From the NCBI GenBank assembly GCA_020634315.1, contig JACKBV010000006.1, positions 186,001-250,000 on the forward strand: a stretch of 64,000 nucleotides of DNA. The letters are read 5' to 3'. The position numbers and the translations under genes were made by a program. This DNA is from Ardenticatenaceae bacterium. Its GTDB lineage: Bacteria; Chloroflexota; Anaerolineae; Promineifilales; Promineifilaceae. Below the pieces are notes generated by a model. That model was given only the letters and a program-made list of their open reading frames with translations, was not told the origin of the DNA and did no database searches. Positions 16,130 to 25,416 of this stretch are shown in pieces (position 1 is the first letter of the stretch; every line of letters starts with the position of its first letter).

Positions 16130-16840
16130 ATGCGGGAGGAAACAGTCGCGTATGTGCCGATGATTCGTGATATGGCTGAACAGGAACGGCCGCGTGAGCG
16201 TTTGCTGCAAGTGGGGGCGCAGGCTGTCTCTACGGCCGAATTACTGGCAATTATTTTGCGTACGGGCAGTGGCGGCGAGAACGTGCTGCGCCTGGCAGAA
16301 CGATTGCTCAGCCAATTTCAAGATTTAGCCGGGTTAGCGCGGGCTTCGGTGGCCGAATTGACAAATGTGAAAGGCGTTGGCCCGGCAAAAGCAGTGGAAA
16401 TTAAAGCCGCGTTGGAAATAGGGCGGCGTTTGATGGCGAGTGCGCCACAGGAACGGCCGCGTGTGACCTCACCCAGCGATGCCGCTAACTTGCTCATGTC
16501 AGAGATGATGTTTTTGGAGCAAGAACATTTGCGCCTGATTTTGCTGGACACGCGCAATCGGGTGCTGAACACGCCGACCATTTACATTGGCAGTTTGAAC
16601 ACTTCGGTTGTGCGTATTGGTGAGCTGTTCCGCGCGGCGATTAAGGAAAATGCGGCGGCATTTATCGTGGCGCATAATCATCCCTCCGGCGATCCGTCTC
16701 CTTCACCGGAAGATGTGAACGTGACGAAGCAGATTGTTCAGGCAGGAAAGTTGTTAGATATTGAATTATTGGATCACATCATTATTGGGCACCAGCGGTA
16801 TGTATCGTTAAAAGAACGTGGGCTGGGCTTTGATTCGTAA
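16130..16840 (+). CDS. radC: RadC family JAB/MPN-domain protein
   Basis: 236-residue RadC-type protein. The N-terminal part (about residues 1-100) holds the helix-hairpin-helix region with LTNVKGVGPAKAVEIKAALE. The C-terminal JAB1/MPN+ metalloprotease-like domain has HNHPSGDPSPSPEDVNVT (catalytic HxHxxxxxxxxD motif) and DHIIIGHQRYVSLKERGLGF. Despite the name, a direct role in DNA repair is doubtful for the family. A strong SD, GCGGAGGAGAATGAG, precedes the ATG. It follows the 58-aa acidic protein gene closely. Complete length and all metal ligands are present. Confidence 0.95.
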   Translation: MREETVAYVPMIRDMAEQERPRERLLQVGAQAVSTAELLAIILRTGSGGENVLRLAERLLSQFQDLAGLARASVAELTNVKGVGPAKAVEIKAALEIGRRLMASAPQERPRVTSPSDAANLLMSEMMFLEQEHLRLILLDTRNRVLNTPTIYIGSLNTSVVRIGELFRAAIKENAAAFIVAHNHPSGDPSPSPEDVNVTKQIVQAGKLLDIELLDHIIIGHQRYVSLKERGLGFDS

Positions 16841-16876
16841 TCCGCAGCTTGTTCATAACTGGGCTGCGGGCTGTGC

Positions 16877-18088
16877 ATGACGGAATATATGGCTAAAAAA
16901 GAGATCTTAATCAACGGGGCGTTGGGTGAGTCGTTTTCTGCCTATCGTCAAGACAAAAATTTGTACACCGCCGATGGTTGGGCGCCCTGGTGGCAGCCGA
17001 CGCAAGAGGGTGAGGCGCATTGGAAGAACCGGCAGCCGGTTTTTAGCGCGTTTAAGCTGGATAATCGACCTGTGCAGCAGGTGAGTACGCCGTTTGGCAC
17101 ACATGTGGCCGGGTTGTGGCAGCAGGTTCCCGCCGCTCCCGAAAATGAATATGAACTGACGGTGGAAGGGCAGGCGTGGTCGAGTGAGGACACGGCTCCG
17201 GCCAGTAATCTGGAAGCGAGTGATGTCAATTTGCAGGTGGGTATCGATCCGACGGGGGGGCTTGATCCACACAGCCCGCTGGTGGTGTGGAGCGAGTTGT
17301 CGCAGCCGTTGAGCCATTGGCAGACGTTACGCGTTACGGCCGTTTCCGAGGCCAACGTCATCACCATTTACCTCAAATCGGCACCCAACTTACCCAAGCG
17401 GCAGCAGTCGGTTTTTTGGCGCAACGCTTTTTTGCGCCCGATTGGGCGGCACAAGCGCAGCATCAACATCGTCGGCACAGGCGATACACACATCAGCCTG
17501 GAACCGGAACGGCCGCAGCCCGGCGATTTAATCACAGCGACCATTTCCTCAACGCGCAACCATGAATTTGTGGCGCTGCGCGTGAAGCGACCGGATGAAG
17601 AGGAAGCGGCCGTTCTCTTTCGCGGCAGCACGCTAGATGAAGGGCGCACTTTGTGGCGCTACGAGTTTAACACCGATCAGGATGGCCTGTATGAGGTGCG
17701 CTTTGTCGGTGACGCCGGGGCGCGTTTGCTCTCTTTGCGTTTGCTGCAAGTGGCACGCGAAGTGCAAATGGTTCCGGCCGGTTCGCCGCGCACAGCTTAT
17801 AAACGGGTGTATGTGCTGCTGCCGCCCACGGCTGATTTGAAGTGGCTGCTGGCGGCGGCGCGTGGGAGTTTTGACGGCCGTTTCACGGTTGGTTTTTCTG
17901 CTGATGATGCGGGTCTGGGAGAGTTGGAGAATCGGCGTGTGCTGGCTGTGAATCCCCACCATTGGCCGCAGGTGTTGACGGAAGCGTGGTTTAAGCAGCA
18001 TTATCCTGGCGCGAAGTTTACGGCCGTTGTCGCTAACTCGCCCGATGATCTGGAAGCGTGGTTAAAGGGTTGGTTGGATGATGGCTAG
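16877..18088 (+). CDS. Uncharacterised two-part beta-sandwich-like protein
   Basis: 403-residue protein without a signal peptide or membrane helix. Residues about 1-180 look like a carbohydrate-binding-module-type jelly roll (ILINGALGESFSAYR, FKLDNRPVQQVSTPFGTHVAGLWQQV, VIDPTGGLDPHSPLVVWSE, LRVTAVSEANVITIYLKSAP). Residues about 195-300 resemble an Ig-like domain with LEPERPQPGDLITATISSTRN. The last 110 residues (VYVLLPPTADLKWLLAAARG...SADDAGLGELENRRVLAVNP) recall a domain I associate with Chloroflexota proteins near lysozyme-like hydrolases, but no catalytic domain is present here. It starts 36 nt after radC. Function unknown. Confidence 0.7.
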   Translation: MTEYMAKKEILINGALGESFSAYRQDKNLYTADGWAPWWQPTQEGEAHWKNRQPVFSAFKLDNRPVQQVSTPFGTHVAGLWQQVPAAPENEYELTVEGQAWSSEDTAPASNLEASDVNLQVGIDPTGGLDPHSPLVVWSELSQPLSHWQTLRVTAVSEANVITIYLKSAPNLPKRQQSVFWRNAFLRPIGRHKRSINIVGTGDTHISLEPERPQPGDLITATISSTRNHEFVALRVKRPDEEEAAVLFRGSTLDEGRTLWRYEFNTDQDGLYEVRFVGDAGARLLSLRLLQVAREVQMVPAGSPRTAYKRVYVLLPPTADLKWLLAAARGSFDGRFTVGFSADDAGLGELENRRVLAVNPHHWPQVLTEAWFKQHYPGAKFTAVVANSPDDLEAWLKGWLDDG

Positions 18089-18140
18089 GCTTTGTGGGAA
18101 ACGGCCGTTTAACCGCTAAAACAACAAAACTTTCACCCGA

Positions 18141-20072
18141 TTATTTGCCAAGCAAGGCACGTACCTTTGCGATCAGGTCAATTGGCATAAAAGGTTTCGA
18201 CAAAAACTCAATCTCACTGGTCAACAGCCCATGTTGCATCACCGTATCATTTGTATGGCCGGACATAAAAAGCACCTTCGCTTGCGGGTAAAGCGCATTG
18301 ACTTGTCCCGCCAATTCCCGGCCATTCATGACGGGCATCACCACATCCGTCAACAGCAGATTGAGTTCCCCTTCAAATTCAGCAAGCAAGCATAATGCTC
18401 CTTCGCCGGAAGGGGCTTCCAAAACAGTATAGCCTTCCGCTTGCAATGTTTGTCGCACCAAATTGCGCAGCAAATCATCATCCTCTGCCAGCAGAATTGT
18501 CCCCGTACTGTACTGATAGGTTATTTGTGTCTGCAAGTCGGCGGCAGAGGTAACAGAATTTTCTGTAGCGGGTAAGTAAATCTTAAAGGTCGTTCCCTGG
18601 CCCGGTTCACTGTAAACAGTAATATCACCCCCACTTTGCTTGATAATGCCATAAACCGTTGACAATCCCAGGCCCGTGCCTTTCCCTTGCTCTTTTGTCG
18701 TGAAAAACGGCTCAAAGATGCGGGCTTGCGTCGTGCTGTCCATGCCATACCCTGTATCGGTAACGGCGAGCATCACACAAGGCCCTGTCGGCGCTTCGAT
18801 CCGAGTTTGTGCATAGCTGTCATCCAGATAAATGTTATCAGTTTCGATTGTTATCTTGCCCCCGGTCGGCATCGCGTCGCGGGCATTGACCACAAGATTC
18901 ATGATGACTTGCTCGATTTGACCGGGATCGGCCGTGATCGACCACAGCACCGGTTGCAGGTTGGTTGTCAGGGTGATGTCCTCGCCAATTAGCCGCCCCA
19001 GCATCTTCTGCAAGTTGCCCACAAGATTGTTCAGGTCCAGCACAACAGGTGTCAGCGCTTGCTGGCGACCAAAGGCAAGCAGCTGCCGTGTCAAGGTGGC
19101 AGCGCGTTCTCCCGCCTGCCGAATTTGCTCCAGGTCATCAATCCAGGGGTGTTTGCTGCCCATTTTGATTTGCAAAAGATCAGAATAACCGAGGATGACG
19201 GTAAGCAGGTTGTTGAAATCATGCGCTACGCCACTTGCCAATCGCCCAATGCTCTCCATTTTTTGTGATTGGCGCAGTTGTTCTTCCAGCCTTGCGCGTA
19301 CTTCTTCCGCCTGTTTGCGTGCGGTAATATCTTCCTTAACGGCCAAAAAGTGAGTGATGACACCATCTGTATTCTTGATGGGCGAAATCGAAGCTGATTC
19401 CCAATACAGTTCGCCATTTTTCCGCCGATTTTGGAATTCGCCGCGCCACTCCTTGCCCGCATTAATCGTCGCCCATAGTTGTTGATACACGTCTGGGGGC
19501 ATCAAACCAGATTTTAAGATGCGCGTGTGTTGTTCAAGTACCTCTGATAGGCTGTAGCCGCTGGTTTCCGCAAAGCGAGGATTGGCATATTCGATATAGC
19601 CTTGCGTGTTGGTAATGATGATTGTGTTGGCACTTTGTTCAACGGCGCGGGACAGTTTGCGCAGTTCTTCTTCGGCTTGCTGGCGTGCCTGCCAGTTTTC
19701 GGCTTCGTGCAGCGCTCGCCGCACTGCTGGGGCAATGCGCGAAAGCCTTTGCTTGAGCACATAATCTGTTGCGCCTTCTGTCAACCCTTCGATGACAGCT
19801 TCTTCCCCCATTGTGCCGGAGACAAAGATAAATGGGATTTCAGGGCATATCTCTTGAGCCAGGTGCAAGGCAGACATGCCATCATATGCGGGCAGGCGGA
19901 AGTCTGCCAGGATGATGTCGTATCCTCCTTGCTGTAATGCTGCAATATACTCTTCTCGGTTTTGCAAGCACGTTATTTGGCAAACCAGCCCCGCTTCTTC
20001 AAGCTTTATTTGGACGAGTTCCGCGTCGAGTGGATCGTCTTCTAAGTGCAAAATGTGAATTGATTGCCCCAT
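18141..20072 (-). CDS. Hybrid histidine kinase, REC-PAS-HisKA-HATPase-REC
   Basis: 643-residue soluble hybrid kinase. Domains in order: receiver 4-120 (phospho-Asp57 in ILADFRLP), PAS/PAC 135-255, dimerisation and phosphotransfer domain with His284 in GVAHDFNNLLTVILGYSDLL, ATPase 385-502 with N box NLVVNARDAM and G boxes DTGYGMD and GKGTGLGLSTVYG, and a C-terminal receiver 524-640 (Asp576 in LLLTDVVMP). The ATG at 20072 preceded by AACAAGGAAG is chosen over one at 20099. The upstream response regulator stops 37 nt before, so the pair is probably an operon. No ACGGCCGT palindrome occurs in this gene, unlike most neighbours. Confidence 0.93.
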   Translation of the reverse strand: MGQSIHILHLEDDPLDAELVQIKLEEAGLVCQITCLQNREEYIAALQQGGYDIILADFRLPAYDGMSALHLAQEICPEIPFIFVSGTMGEEAVIEGLTEGATDYVLKQRLSRIAPAVRRALHEAENWQARQQAEEELRKLSRAVEQSANTIIITNTQGYIEYANPRFAETSGYSLSEVLEQHTRILKSGLMPPDVYQQLWATINAGKEWRGEFQNRRKNGELYWESASISPIKNTDGVITHFLAVKEDITARKQAEEVRARLEEQLRQSQKMESIGRLASGVAHDFNNLLTVILGYSDLLQIKMGSKHPWIDDLEQIRQAGERAATLTRQLLAFGRQQALTPVVLDLNNLVGNLQKMLGRLIGEDITLTTNLQPVLWSITADPGQIEQVIMNLVVNARDAMPTGGKITIETDNIYLDDSYAQTRIEAPTGPCVMLAVTDTGYGMDSTTQARIFEPFFTTKEQGKGTGLGLSTVYGIIKQSGGDITVYSEPGQGTTFKIYLPATENSVTSAADLQTQITYQYSTGTILLAEDDDLLRNLVRQTLQAEGYTVLEAPSGEGALCLLAEFEGELNLLLTDVVMPVMNGRELAGQVNALYPQAKVLFMSGHTNDTVMQHGLLTSEIEFLSKPFMPIDLIAKVRALLGK

Positions 20073-20109
20073 CTTCCTTGTTTCCCGTTTTGCCCCCAAG
20101 AATGGACAA

Positions 20110-20564
20110 TTATTCTGTTTTCATGTTACTGGGTGGCGGCTCATTGATCAACACCCAAAATACACCAATTTGCTTGATGGCTTCGATGAATTCCGTGAAG
20201 CGAACAGGCTTTACCACGTAGGCATTTACGCCGAGTTTGTAGCACTCTTCTAAATCGCGTGATTCACGTGATGAGGTCAAAATAACAACTGGGATTAAAC
20301 GGAGCTGTTCGTCTGTTTTGAGTTGTTGTAATACCTGCACACCGTCCAGTTTGGGCATTTTGAGATCGAGTAGGATAACGACGGGATGCCCGCCGGATAA
20401 CTCTCGAACTTGCCGCGACGGTGAAGATAATCCAACGCTTCTGCGCCATCGCGGACAACGACGATTTCGTTTGCCATGTTGTATTCTTCTAATACGGTGA
20501 GTGTCAGTTCAATATCTCTTGGATCATCTTCAACGAGAAGAATGCGCTTGAGTAGCTCCATCAT
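20110..20564 (-). CDS. Rcp1-type response regulator, broken by a one-base frameshift
   Basis: Single receiver domain of the Rcp1/CheY-like type that accompanies phytochrome- and PAS-type kinases. The first frame starts at 20564 with KRILLVEDDPRDIELTLTVL and goes astray after GKFESYPAGIP. The second frame picks up with LLDLKMPKLDGVQVLQQL (phospho-Asp), IPVVILTSSRESRDLEECYKLGVNAYVVKPV. Restoring one C in the CCC run at 20389-20391 (a G on the coding strand) gives ...YPAGHPVVILLDLKMPKLDG, joining both parts into a normal domain of about 151 residues. Sequencing error is likely. The SD GAAGGAGCA is part of a repeat leader. It lies between two kinases. Confidence 0.88.
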
Positions 20565-21022
20565 TGCTCCTTCGTAAATCGGATTGTTAATCCGATAGTC
20601 GGATTAGCAATCCGACCTACGGTTTACACATGTTGTCTCTTCGCAAATAGCCTCCCGGAGGTTCGTCTCATGTGGCGAGCCTGCCATTGATACCCTCCGG
20701 GAGGTTGGTTTTCATTCATGGTTCGGCAGCTGCCGCCCTCTGTTAATCGGTCGGATTAGCCAATCCGACCTAGTCGGATTGTCTCTTCGGAAATAGCTCC
20801 CGGAGGACATGTGGCGAGCCTGCCATTGATACCCTCCGGAGGTTGGTTTTCATTGGCGGTTGTCGGCAGCTCTCTGCTCTGTAAATCGGATTGTTAATCC
20901 GATAGTCGGATTAGCAATCCGACCTACGGTTTACACATGTTGTCTCTTCGCAAATAGCCTCCCGGAGGTTCGTCTCATGTGGCGAGCCTGCCATTGATAA
21001 CCTCCGGGAGGTTGGGTTTCAT
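20565..21022. repeat. Tandem composite extragenic repeat array (three copies)
   Basis: The copies at 20574-20707 and 20881-21014 are nearly identical (about 134 bp, offset 307). A degenerate copy lies between, at 20742-20845. Each contains the double hairpin ATCGGATTGTTAATCCGAT and TCGGATTAGCAATCCGA, then CTACGG, then (read on the - strand) CATG-side GAAGAGACAACATG, and inverted arms CCTCCCGGAGG and CCTCCGGGAGG around a 30-bp centre. The array fills the gap between the 1363-residue kinase and the response-regulator start. No coding content. Confidence 0.93.
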
Positions 21023-21042
21023 CGCTTTTGCTGTGTGTTCAC

Positions 21043-24000
21043 TCATGGAAACTCTTGTATGAGTTTGGGTAGGGAGAAATAAAAGGTAGCGCCCTGGTTG
21101 ATTTTTCCTTCGGCCCATGTTTGGCCGCCATGACGGTTGATAATGCGGCGCACGTTAGCCAGGCCAATGCCGGTGCCTTCAAATTCGTCGGCGCGGTGCA
21201 GACGTTGGAAGACGCCAAAGAGTTTGTCGACATATGTCATGTCAAACCCAACGCCGTTGTCACGGACGAAGATGATGACTTCATTGGCGTTTGTCTGACA
21301 GCCAATTTCGATGTTTGTCGTGGGACAGTCGCGTGTGAATTTGAGGGCGTTGGCAAGTAGGTTAATCAATACCTGGCGCAGCATGGCGCGGTCGCCGGTG
21401 ACTGTGGGGAGGGGAGCGATGTGCCAATGCAGGAAACGGCCGTTTTCCACCTCCTCTATTTCCTCGACAACCTCTTGCACCAACACATTCAAATCAACCG
21501 GTACCTTCACCAACTCATGCCTCCCCATGCGCGAGAAAGTAAGCAGATCATCAATCAACTGCCCCATTCGTTTAGCCGCATCAGAAATCGTATTCATATA
21601 ATGCAGACTGCGTTCATCTAACACCGAAGATGTTCTTCGCTGGAGCAGCTCCAAAAAGCCATCAATGTGTCGCAGCGGCGCACGTAAGTCATGCGAAACC
21701 GAATAAGCAAACGCTTCTAGCTCCTTGTTTGCCGCTTCCAATTGCGCCGTGCGATCAATAACACGCTGCTCAAGTTCCTGATTAAGTTGTTGAATTGCTT
21801 GCTCTGCCTGTTTGCGCTCCGTAATATCACGATTAAACGTGATAAGACGACTGATCGCACCGGCGTGATTGCGCACCGGAATCAAGGTCGTGTCCAGATG
21901 CCGCTGACCTAAAGTACGGCTGTTATACTCTTCTTCATAATGCATTGGCTCCCCCAGTTCAAGACAGCGATGCATGTTAGGGAGCGCATGAGCCAGCGTT
22001 TCTGGGCGAACCACTTCGTCAATAAGCTTGCCGTAACTGTTTGCATTGGGTACCCCACTGAGTTTTTCTGCGGCAGCATTGATACCAACAAAACGCAGAT
22101 CCCCTTCGGTTGTAATATCATAGACAAAGAGCGAATCCGAAACATTGTTAAATACTTCCCGATAGCGGAGTTCACTCTCCTGCAAATTGCGGTAAACCAA
22201 TAAGCCAGTCAAGGCATCAGTTAATCGCCACCCAACTTCTTGCAGAAGCCGTTCTTCGCCAACTGTCCAAATGCGTGCCGAAGCACATTGGTGCAGCCCA
22301 AATGACCACGGTTTGCCGACTTTCGGATATAGAGCCATGGCGATAAAGGTTTGGACACTAAAACCTTCGGTTATTTCTGTTGGCACAGGGCGTTCATATC
22401 CTGGCCCGAATTTTACCGGGCCGTCAGCGGTTCGTAAGATGCGGAATACCTCTGCACCAACAGGGTTTAAGGGCAGATCGACCCCTATCGGGAGCGTGTT
22501 AGGATATTCTGGTCGTGTACGCTCCATGGATGTTTGCCATGTGGCGGAATCGGGGTCACACGGGTAAACCATCCATGTCCGGTCGCACGCAAAGATTGAA
22601 AGCAGCGTATCGAGAACATCAATCATCATCTGTTCCAGATCGTTTGTTCCCTGGATGGCGCGGTTGATTTGATCCATACTTTCCAGAAACCAGAGATGAT
22701 CTAGACGCTCCTGCTCTGCTTGTTTGCGCTCGGTGATGTCTATAAAGGAGACGATAATCCGTTCGATGACTCCCGCCTCACTGTATTCCGGCTCAGCATT
22801 GACTAATGCCCAGGTGGTTTCATTCTGATCGGGCCGATAAATGCCTACCACATAATCCCGGAGCGGCTGCTGCGAAGCGAGTACGCGGCTAACCGGATGA
22901 TCGGCTATGGGCATGACGGCCCCATTTTCTTTCAAGAAATGCCACGCCGGATCGGCTAGATTTTTGCCAAGGAGCTGATCTTCGGACTGCCCAAACAAAC
23001 GTTGGGCCATGGGATTGCTGGTCAAAATTTGCCCCTGGCCGTCATAAAGGACGATGGCTGTTTGAACTTTTAGGATTAGTGAGCGGTATTTCTCCTCGCT
23101 TTCGCGCAGGCTGCGATAGGATAACAGGCTGGTTAAACCGTCGGCCAATCGCTGACCGATTTCTTGAAAGAGTCGTTCTTCTTGTGGTGTCCATACTCGC
23201 GGATAAGCGCATTGGTGCAGCACAAATTCCCAAGGTTTTCCTATTTTGGGGTGTAATGCCATGCCGATAAAAGATTGAAAGCCAAAGCGTTCTGATACTT
23301 CTGGTGGCAGAGGATATTCAGACCCTGGGCCAAACTTTACCGGGCCATTCGCGGATCTCATGATTTGGAATGTTCGGGCAACATCTGAGTCTGTCGGTAT
23401 TTCCAGTTTCATGGCGAGGGCACCTGGATATGCCGGTTGTGTCCGCTCCATTGGCACATGCCAGAACGGGGCTTGCGGATCGCAAGGGAAAACCAGCCCT
23501 GCCCGATCACAGCCAAAGATTGAAAGCACCGCCTCAAGAACGTTGCTCATCATCTGGTCGAGATCATTTGTTCTCTGAATAGCCTGGTTAACCTGATCCA
23601 GGCTTTCCAGAAACTGGAGGTGATCGAGGTGCTCTTGTTCGGCTTGCTTGTGTGCAGTGATGTCATGACCAATGGTGGATGCGGCAATGATGTTGTCGTC
23701 CGTATCGCGAATGGGGGAGATGGTAAGAGCCAGATGGATTTCTTGTCCGTCTTTGCGGCGGCGGGTTGTCTCGTAATGTTCAATGTGTTCACCGGCTCTG
23801 ATTTTATCGAGGATGTGTGGCAGTTCGTTGATTCGTTCGGGCGGAAAGAGGGGGGAAATAGATTGGCCGATCATTTCGTTGGCGGTGTACCCGTATATTT
23901 TTTCGGCGCCCTTGTTCCAACTGATAATGGTGCCATCTAAGGTTTTGCCGATGATGGCGTCGCCTGATGATTGGACGATGGCGGCGAGTTCGGCTACTTT

Positions 24001-25134
24001 TTGTTGGGCTTGTTTGCGCACGGTGATGTCGCGCACCATAGCCAGGTCATATTCTCGACCATCATATTTGAAGTAGGTGGCGCTGATTTCAACGGGAAAA
24101 ATACGGCCGTTTTTCGTCCTATGGCGGCTTTCCATAACAAGCGAACTGTGCGCCTTGATGTTGTGCCACAATTCATGCCAATGTTCCAAAAGCAAGTCTG
24201 GGTCGATGTCCGTGACATACATATTGAGTAATTCGTCACGGGTATATCCTAAAACGCGACAAGCCTCCTCGTTAACGTAATGAAAGCGAGCGTTTTCATC
24301 TAGTAAAAACGCGGCTTCATGAACATTGTCCAGAGCAAAGCTCATCAGGGCGATGCTTTGTTCTGCTTGCTTGCGTTCCGTAATGTCTACCATGATGGCG
24401 ATGTTGCCGATGATCTGGTTGTCAGGATCGCGCACGGGTGAGGCATAAATGCTGTAGTTGATGGAACGGCCGTCACGCCGTTGTCGCTCTACCTCAACAC
24501 CATCAAGCGTTAATCCATGGCGCATCGTTTCACGAAAACTCTTGAACTCCTCCTGAGCGTCCGTTGGCACACTGGGCATTGGCCGCCCCATAACTTCCTG
24601 CGCACGCCAACCAAGCATTTTTTCTGCGGCTGGATTCCAGACAGTTTGCACATTGCCTTCAAGATCTAAGCCTACGATGGCGGCCGGCGCAGCTTCAATG
24701 ATCGCTCGCAGCAAATTGTTAGAGCGTTGCAACTCCCTTTCGGTTTGTTTGCGTTTGCTGACGTCGCGCACAACAGCCAGGAAATTCCCGTTGGATAGCT
24801 TTCGCGCACTGATCTCTACCGGCAGGAAACGGCCGTCTTTACAGCGCATGCAATACTCTCCCAGGATAGTCTTGCCTGCGTGTAAATCAACCAAAAGCTG
24901 CGGGTGGCGTGCCAATTCGTCAGGCAAAACTAAATCTCTCACAGAGAGGTTTAGTATCTCTTCATGAGTATAGCCCAACATTTCATAGCCCTGTTGATTG
25001 ACAGCGATGCAGTCTCTCTCAGCATTGGCAATGAAAATACCATCAGCCGCTTGCTCGAAAAAAATTTGATACCATTCTACGACAGGGTGGTTGAGCAAGG
25101 TTTCTGTCGTTTGCTCAGGTGATGGGTGGCTCAT
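21043..25134 (-). CDS. Multi-PAS/GAF sensor histidine kinase, 1363 residues
   Basis: Soluble sensor kinase with six PAS and two GAF domains. Approximate order: PAS 17-133, PAS 140-257, PAS 262-375, PAS 385-497, GAF 505-680, PAS 684-806, GAF 812-985, PAS 990-1110, HisKA 1140-1205 (His1148 in SVSHDLRAPLRHIDGF) and ATPase 1245-1356 (NLLANALKF, DNGVGFD, GTGIGLANV). The transmitter type (HDLRAPLRHIDGF) is that of bacteriophytochrome-like kinases, which commonly use Rcp1-type regulators like the one next to it. The two GAF-PAS modules are an internal duplication (FLESLDQVNQAIQRTNDL versus FLESMDQINRAIQGTNDL). No membrane segment. Ligands unknown. Confidence 0.95.
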   Translation of the reverse strand: MSHPSPEQTTETLLNHPVVEWYQIFFEQAADGIFIANAERDCIAVNQQGYEMLGYTHEEILNLSVRDLVLPDELARHPQLLVDLHAGKTILGEYCMRCKDGRFLPVEISARKLSNGNFLAVVRDVSKRKQTERELQRSNNLLRAIIEAAPAAIVGLDLEGNVQTVWNPAAEKMLGWRAQEVMGRPMPSVPTDAQEEFKSFRETMRHGLTLDGVEVERQRRDGRSINYSIYASPVRDPDNQIIGNIAIMVDITERKQAEQSIALMSFALDNVHEAAFLLDENARFHYVNEEACRVLGYTRDELLNMYVTDIDPDLLLEHWHELWHNIKAHSSLVMESRHRTKNGRIFPVEISATYFKYDGREYDLAMVRDITVRKQAQQKVAELAAIVQSSGDAIIGKTLDGTIISWNKGAEKIYGYTANEMIGQSISPLFPPERINELPHILDKIRAGEHIEHYETTRRRKDGQEIHLALTISPIRDTDDNIIAASTIGHDITAHKQAEQEHLDHLQFLESLDQVNQAIQRTNDLDQMMSNVLEAVLSIFGCDRAGLVFPCDPQAPFWHVPMERTQPAYPGALAMKLEIPTDSDVARTFQIMRSANGPVKFGPGSEYPLPPEVSERFGFQSFIGMALHPKIGKPWEFVLHQCAYPRVWTPQEERLFQEIGQRLADGLTSLLSYRSLRESEEKYRSLILKVQTAIVLYDGQGQILTSNPMAQRLFGQSEDQLLGKNLADPAWHFLKENGAVMPIADHPVSRVLASQQPLRDYVVGIYRPDQNETTWALVNAEPEYSEAGVIERIIVSFIDITERKQAEQERLDHLWFLESMDQINRAIQGTNDLEQMMIDVLDTLLSIFACDRTWMVYPCDPDSATWQTSMERTRPEYPNTLPIGVDLPLNPVGAEVFRILRTADGPVKFGPGYERPVPTEITEGFSVQTFIAMALYPKVGKPWSFGLHQCASARIWTVGEERLLQEVGWRLTDALTGLLVYRNLQESELRYREVFNNVSDSLFVYDITTEGDLRFVGINAAAEKLSGVPNANSYGKLIDEVVRPETLAHALPNMHRCLELGEPMHYEEEYNSRTLGQRHLDTTLIPVRNHAGAISRLITFNRDITERKQAEQAIQQLNQELEQRVIDRTAQLEAANKELEAFAYSVSHDLRAPLRHIDGFLELLQRRTSSVLDERSLHYMNTISDAAKRMGQLIDDLLTFSRMGRHELVKVPVDLNVLVQEVVEEIEEVENGRFLHWHIAPLPTVTGDRAMLRQVLINLLANALKFTRDCPTTNIEIGCQTNANEVIIFVRDNGVGFDMTYVDKLFGVFQRLHRADEFEGTGIGLANVRRIINRHGGQTWAEGKINQGATFYFSLPKLIQEFP

Positions 25135-25416
25135 TGGACGATCTCCAGGAATTTGTTTTTGTGCGTAATCTCATCTCTAATGAGAACGGGTAACGTTGAG
25201 CAGCAAAACAAAGCGGATACGTGGGTGAAGTTGGCTTGATTATATCACCAGAGCGTGGAGGAAATGAAATAGGCCGGGCAACTCTAGCCGGGCAATTGGC
25301 TAAATCAATTTCCCGGAGATTTGCCTGTATGCCATAACCTGCCCTTCGCTTCCGGAGAAGGGATGTTGGTTCAGAAAAATATCGTCAATGTAGGCATTCG
25401 CCTGAATGGATGTGTT

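Noticed and set aside
20565..21022. Possible insertion sequence
   Set aside because: No ORF for a transposase; the repeats are short composite hairpins also found singly elsewhere.
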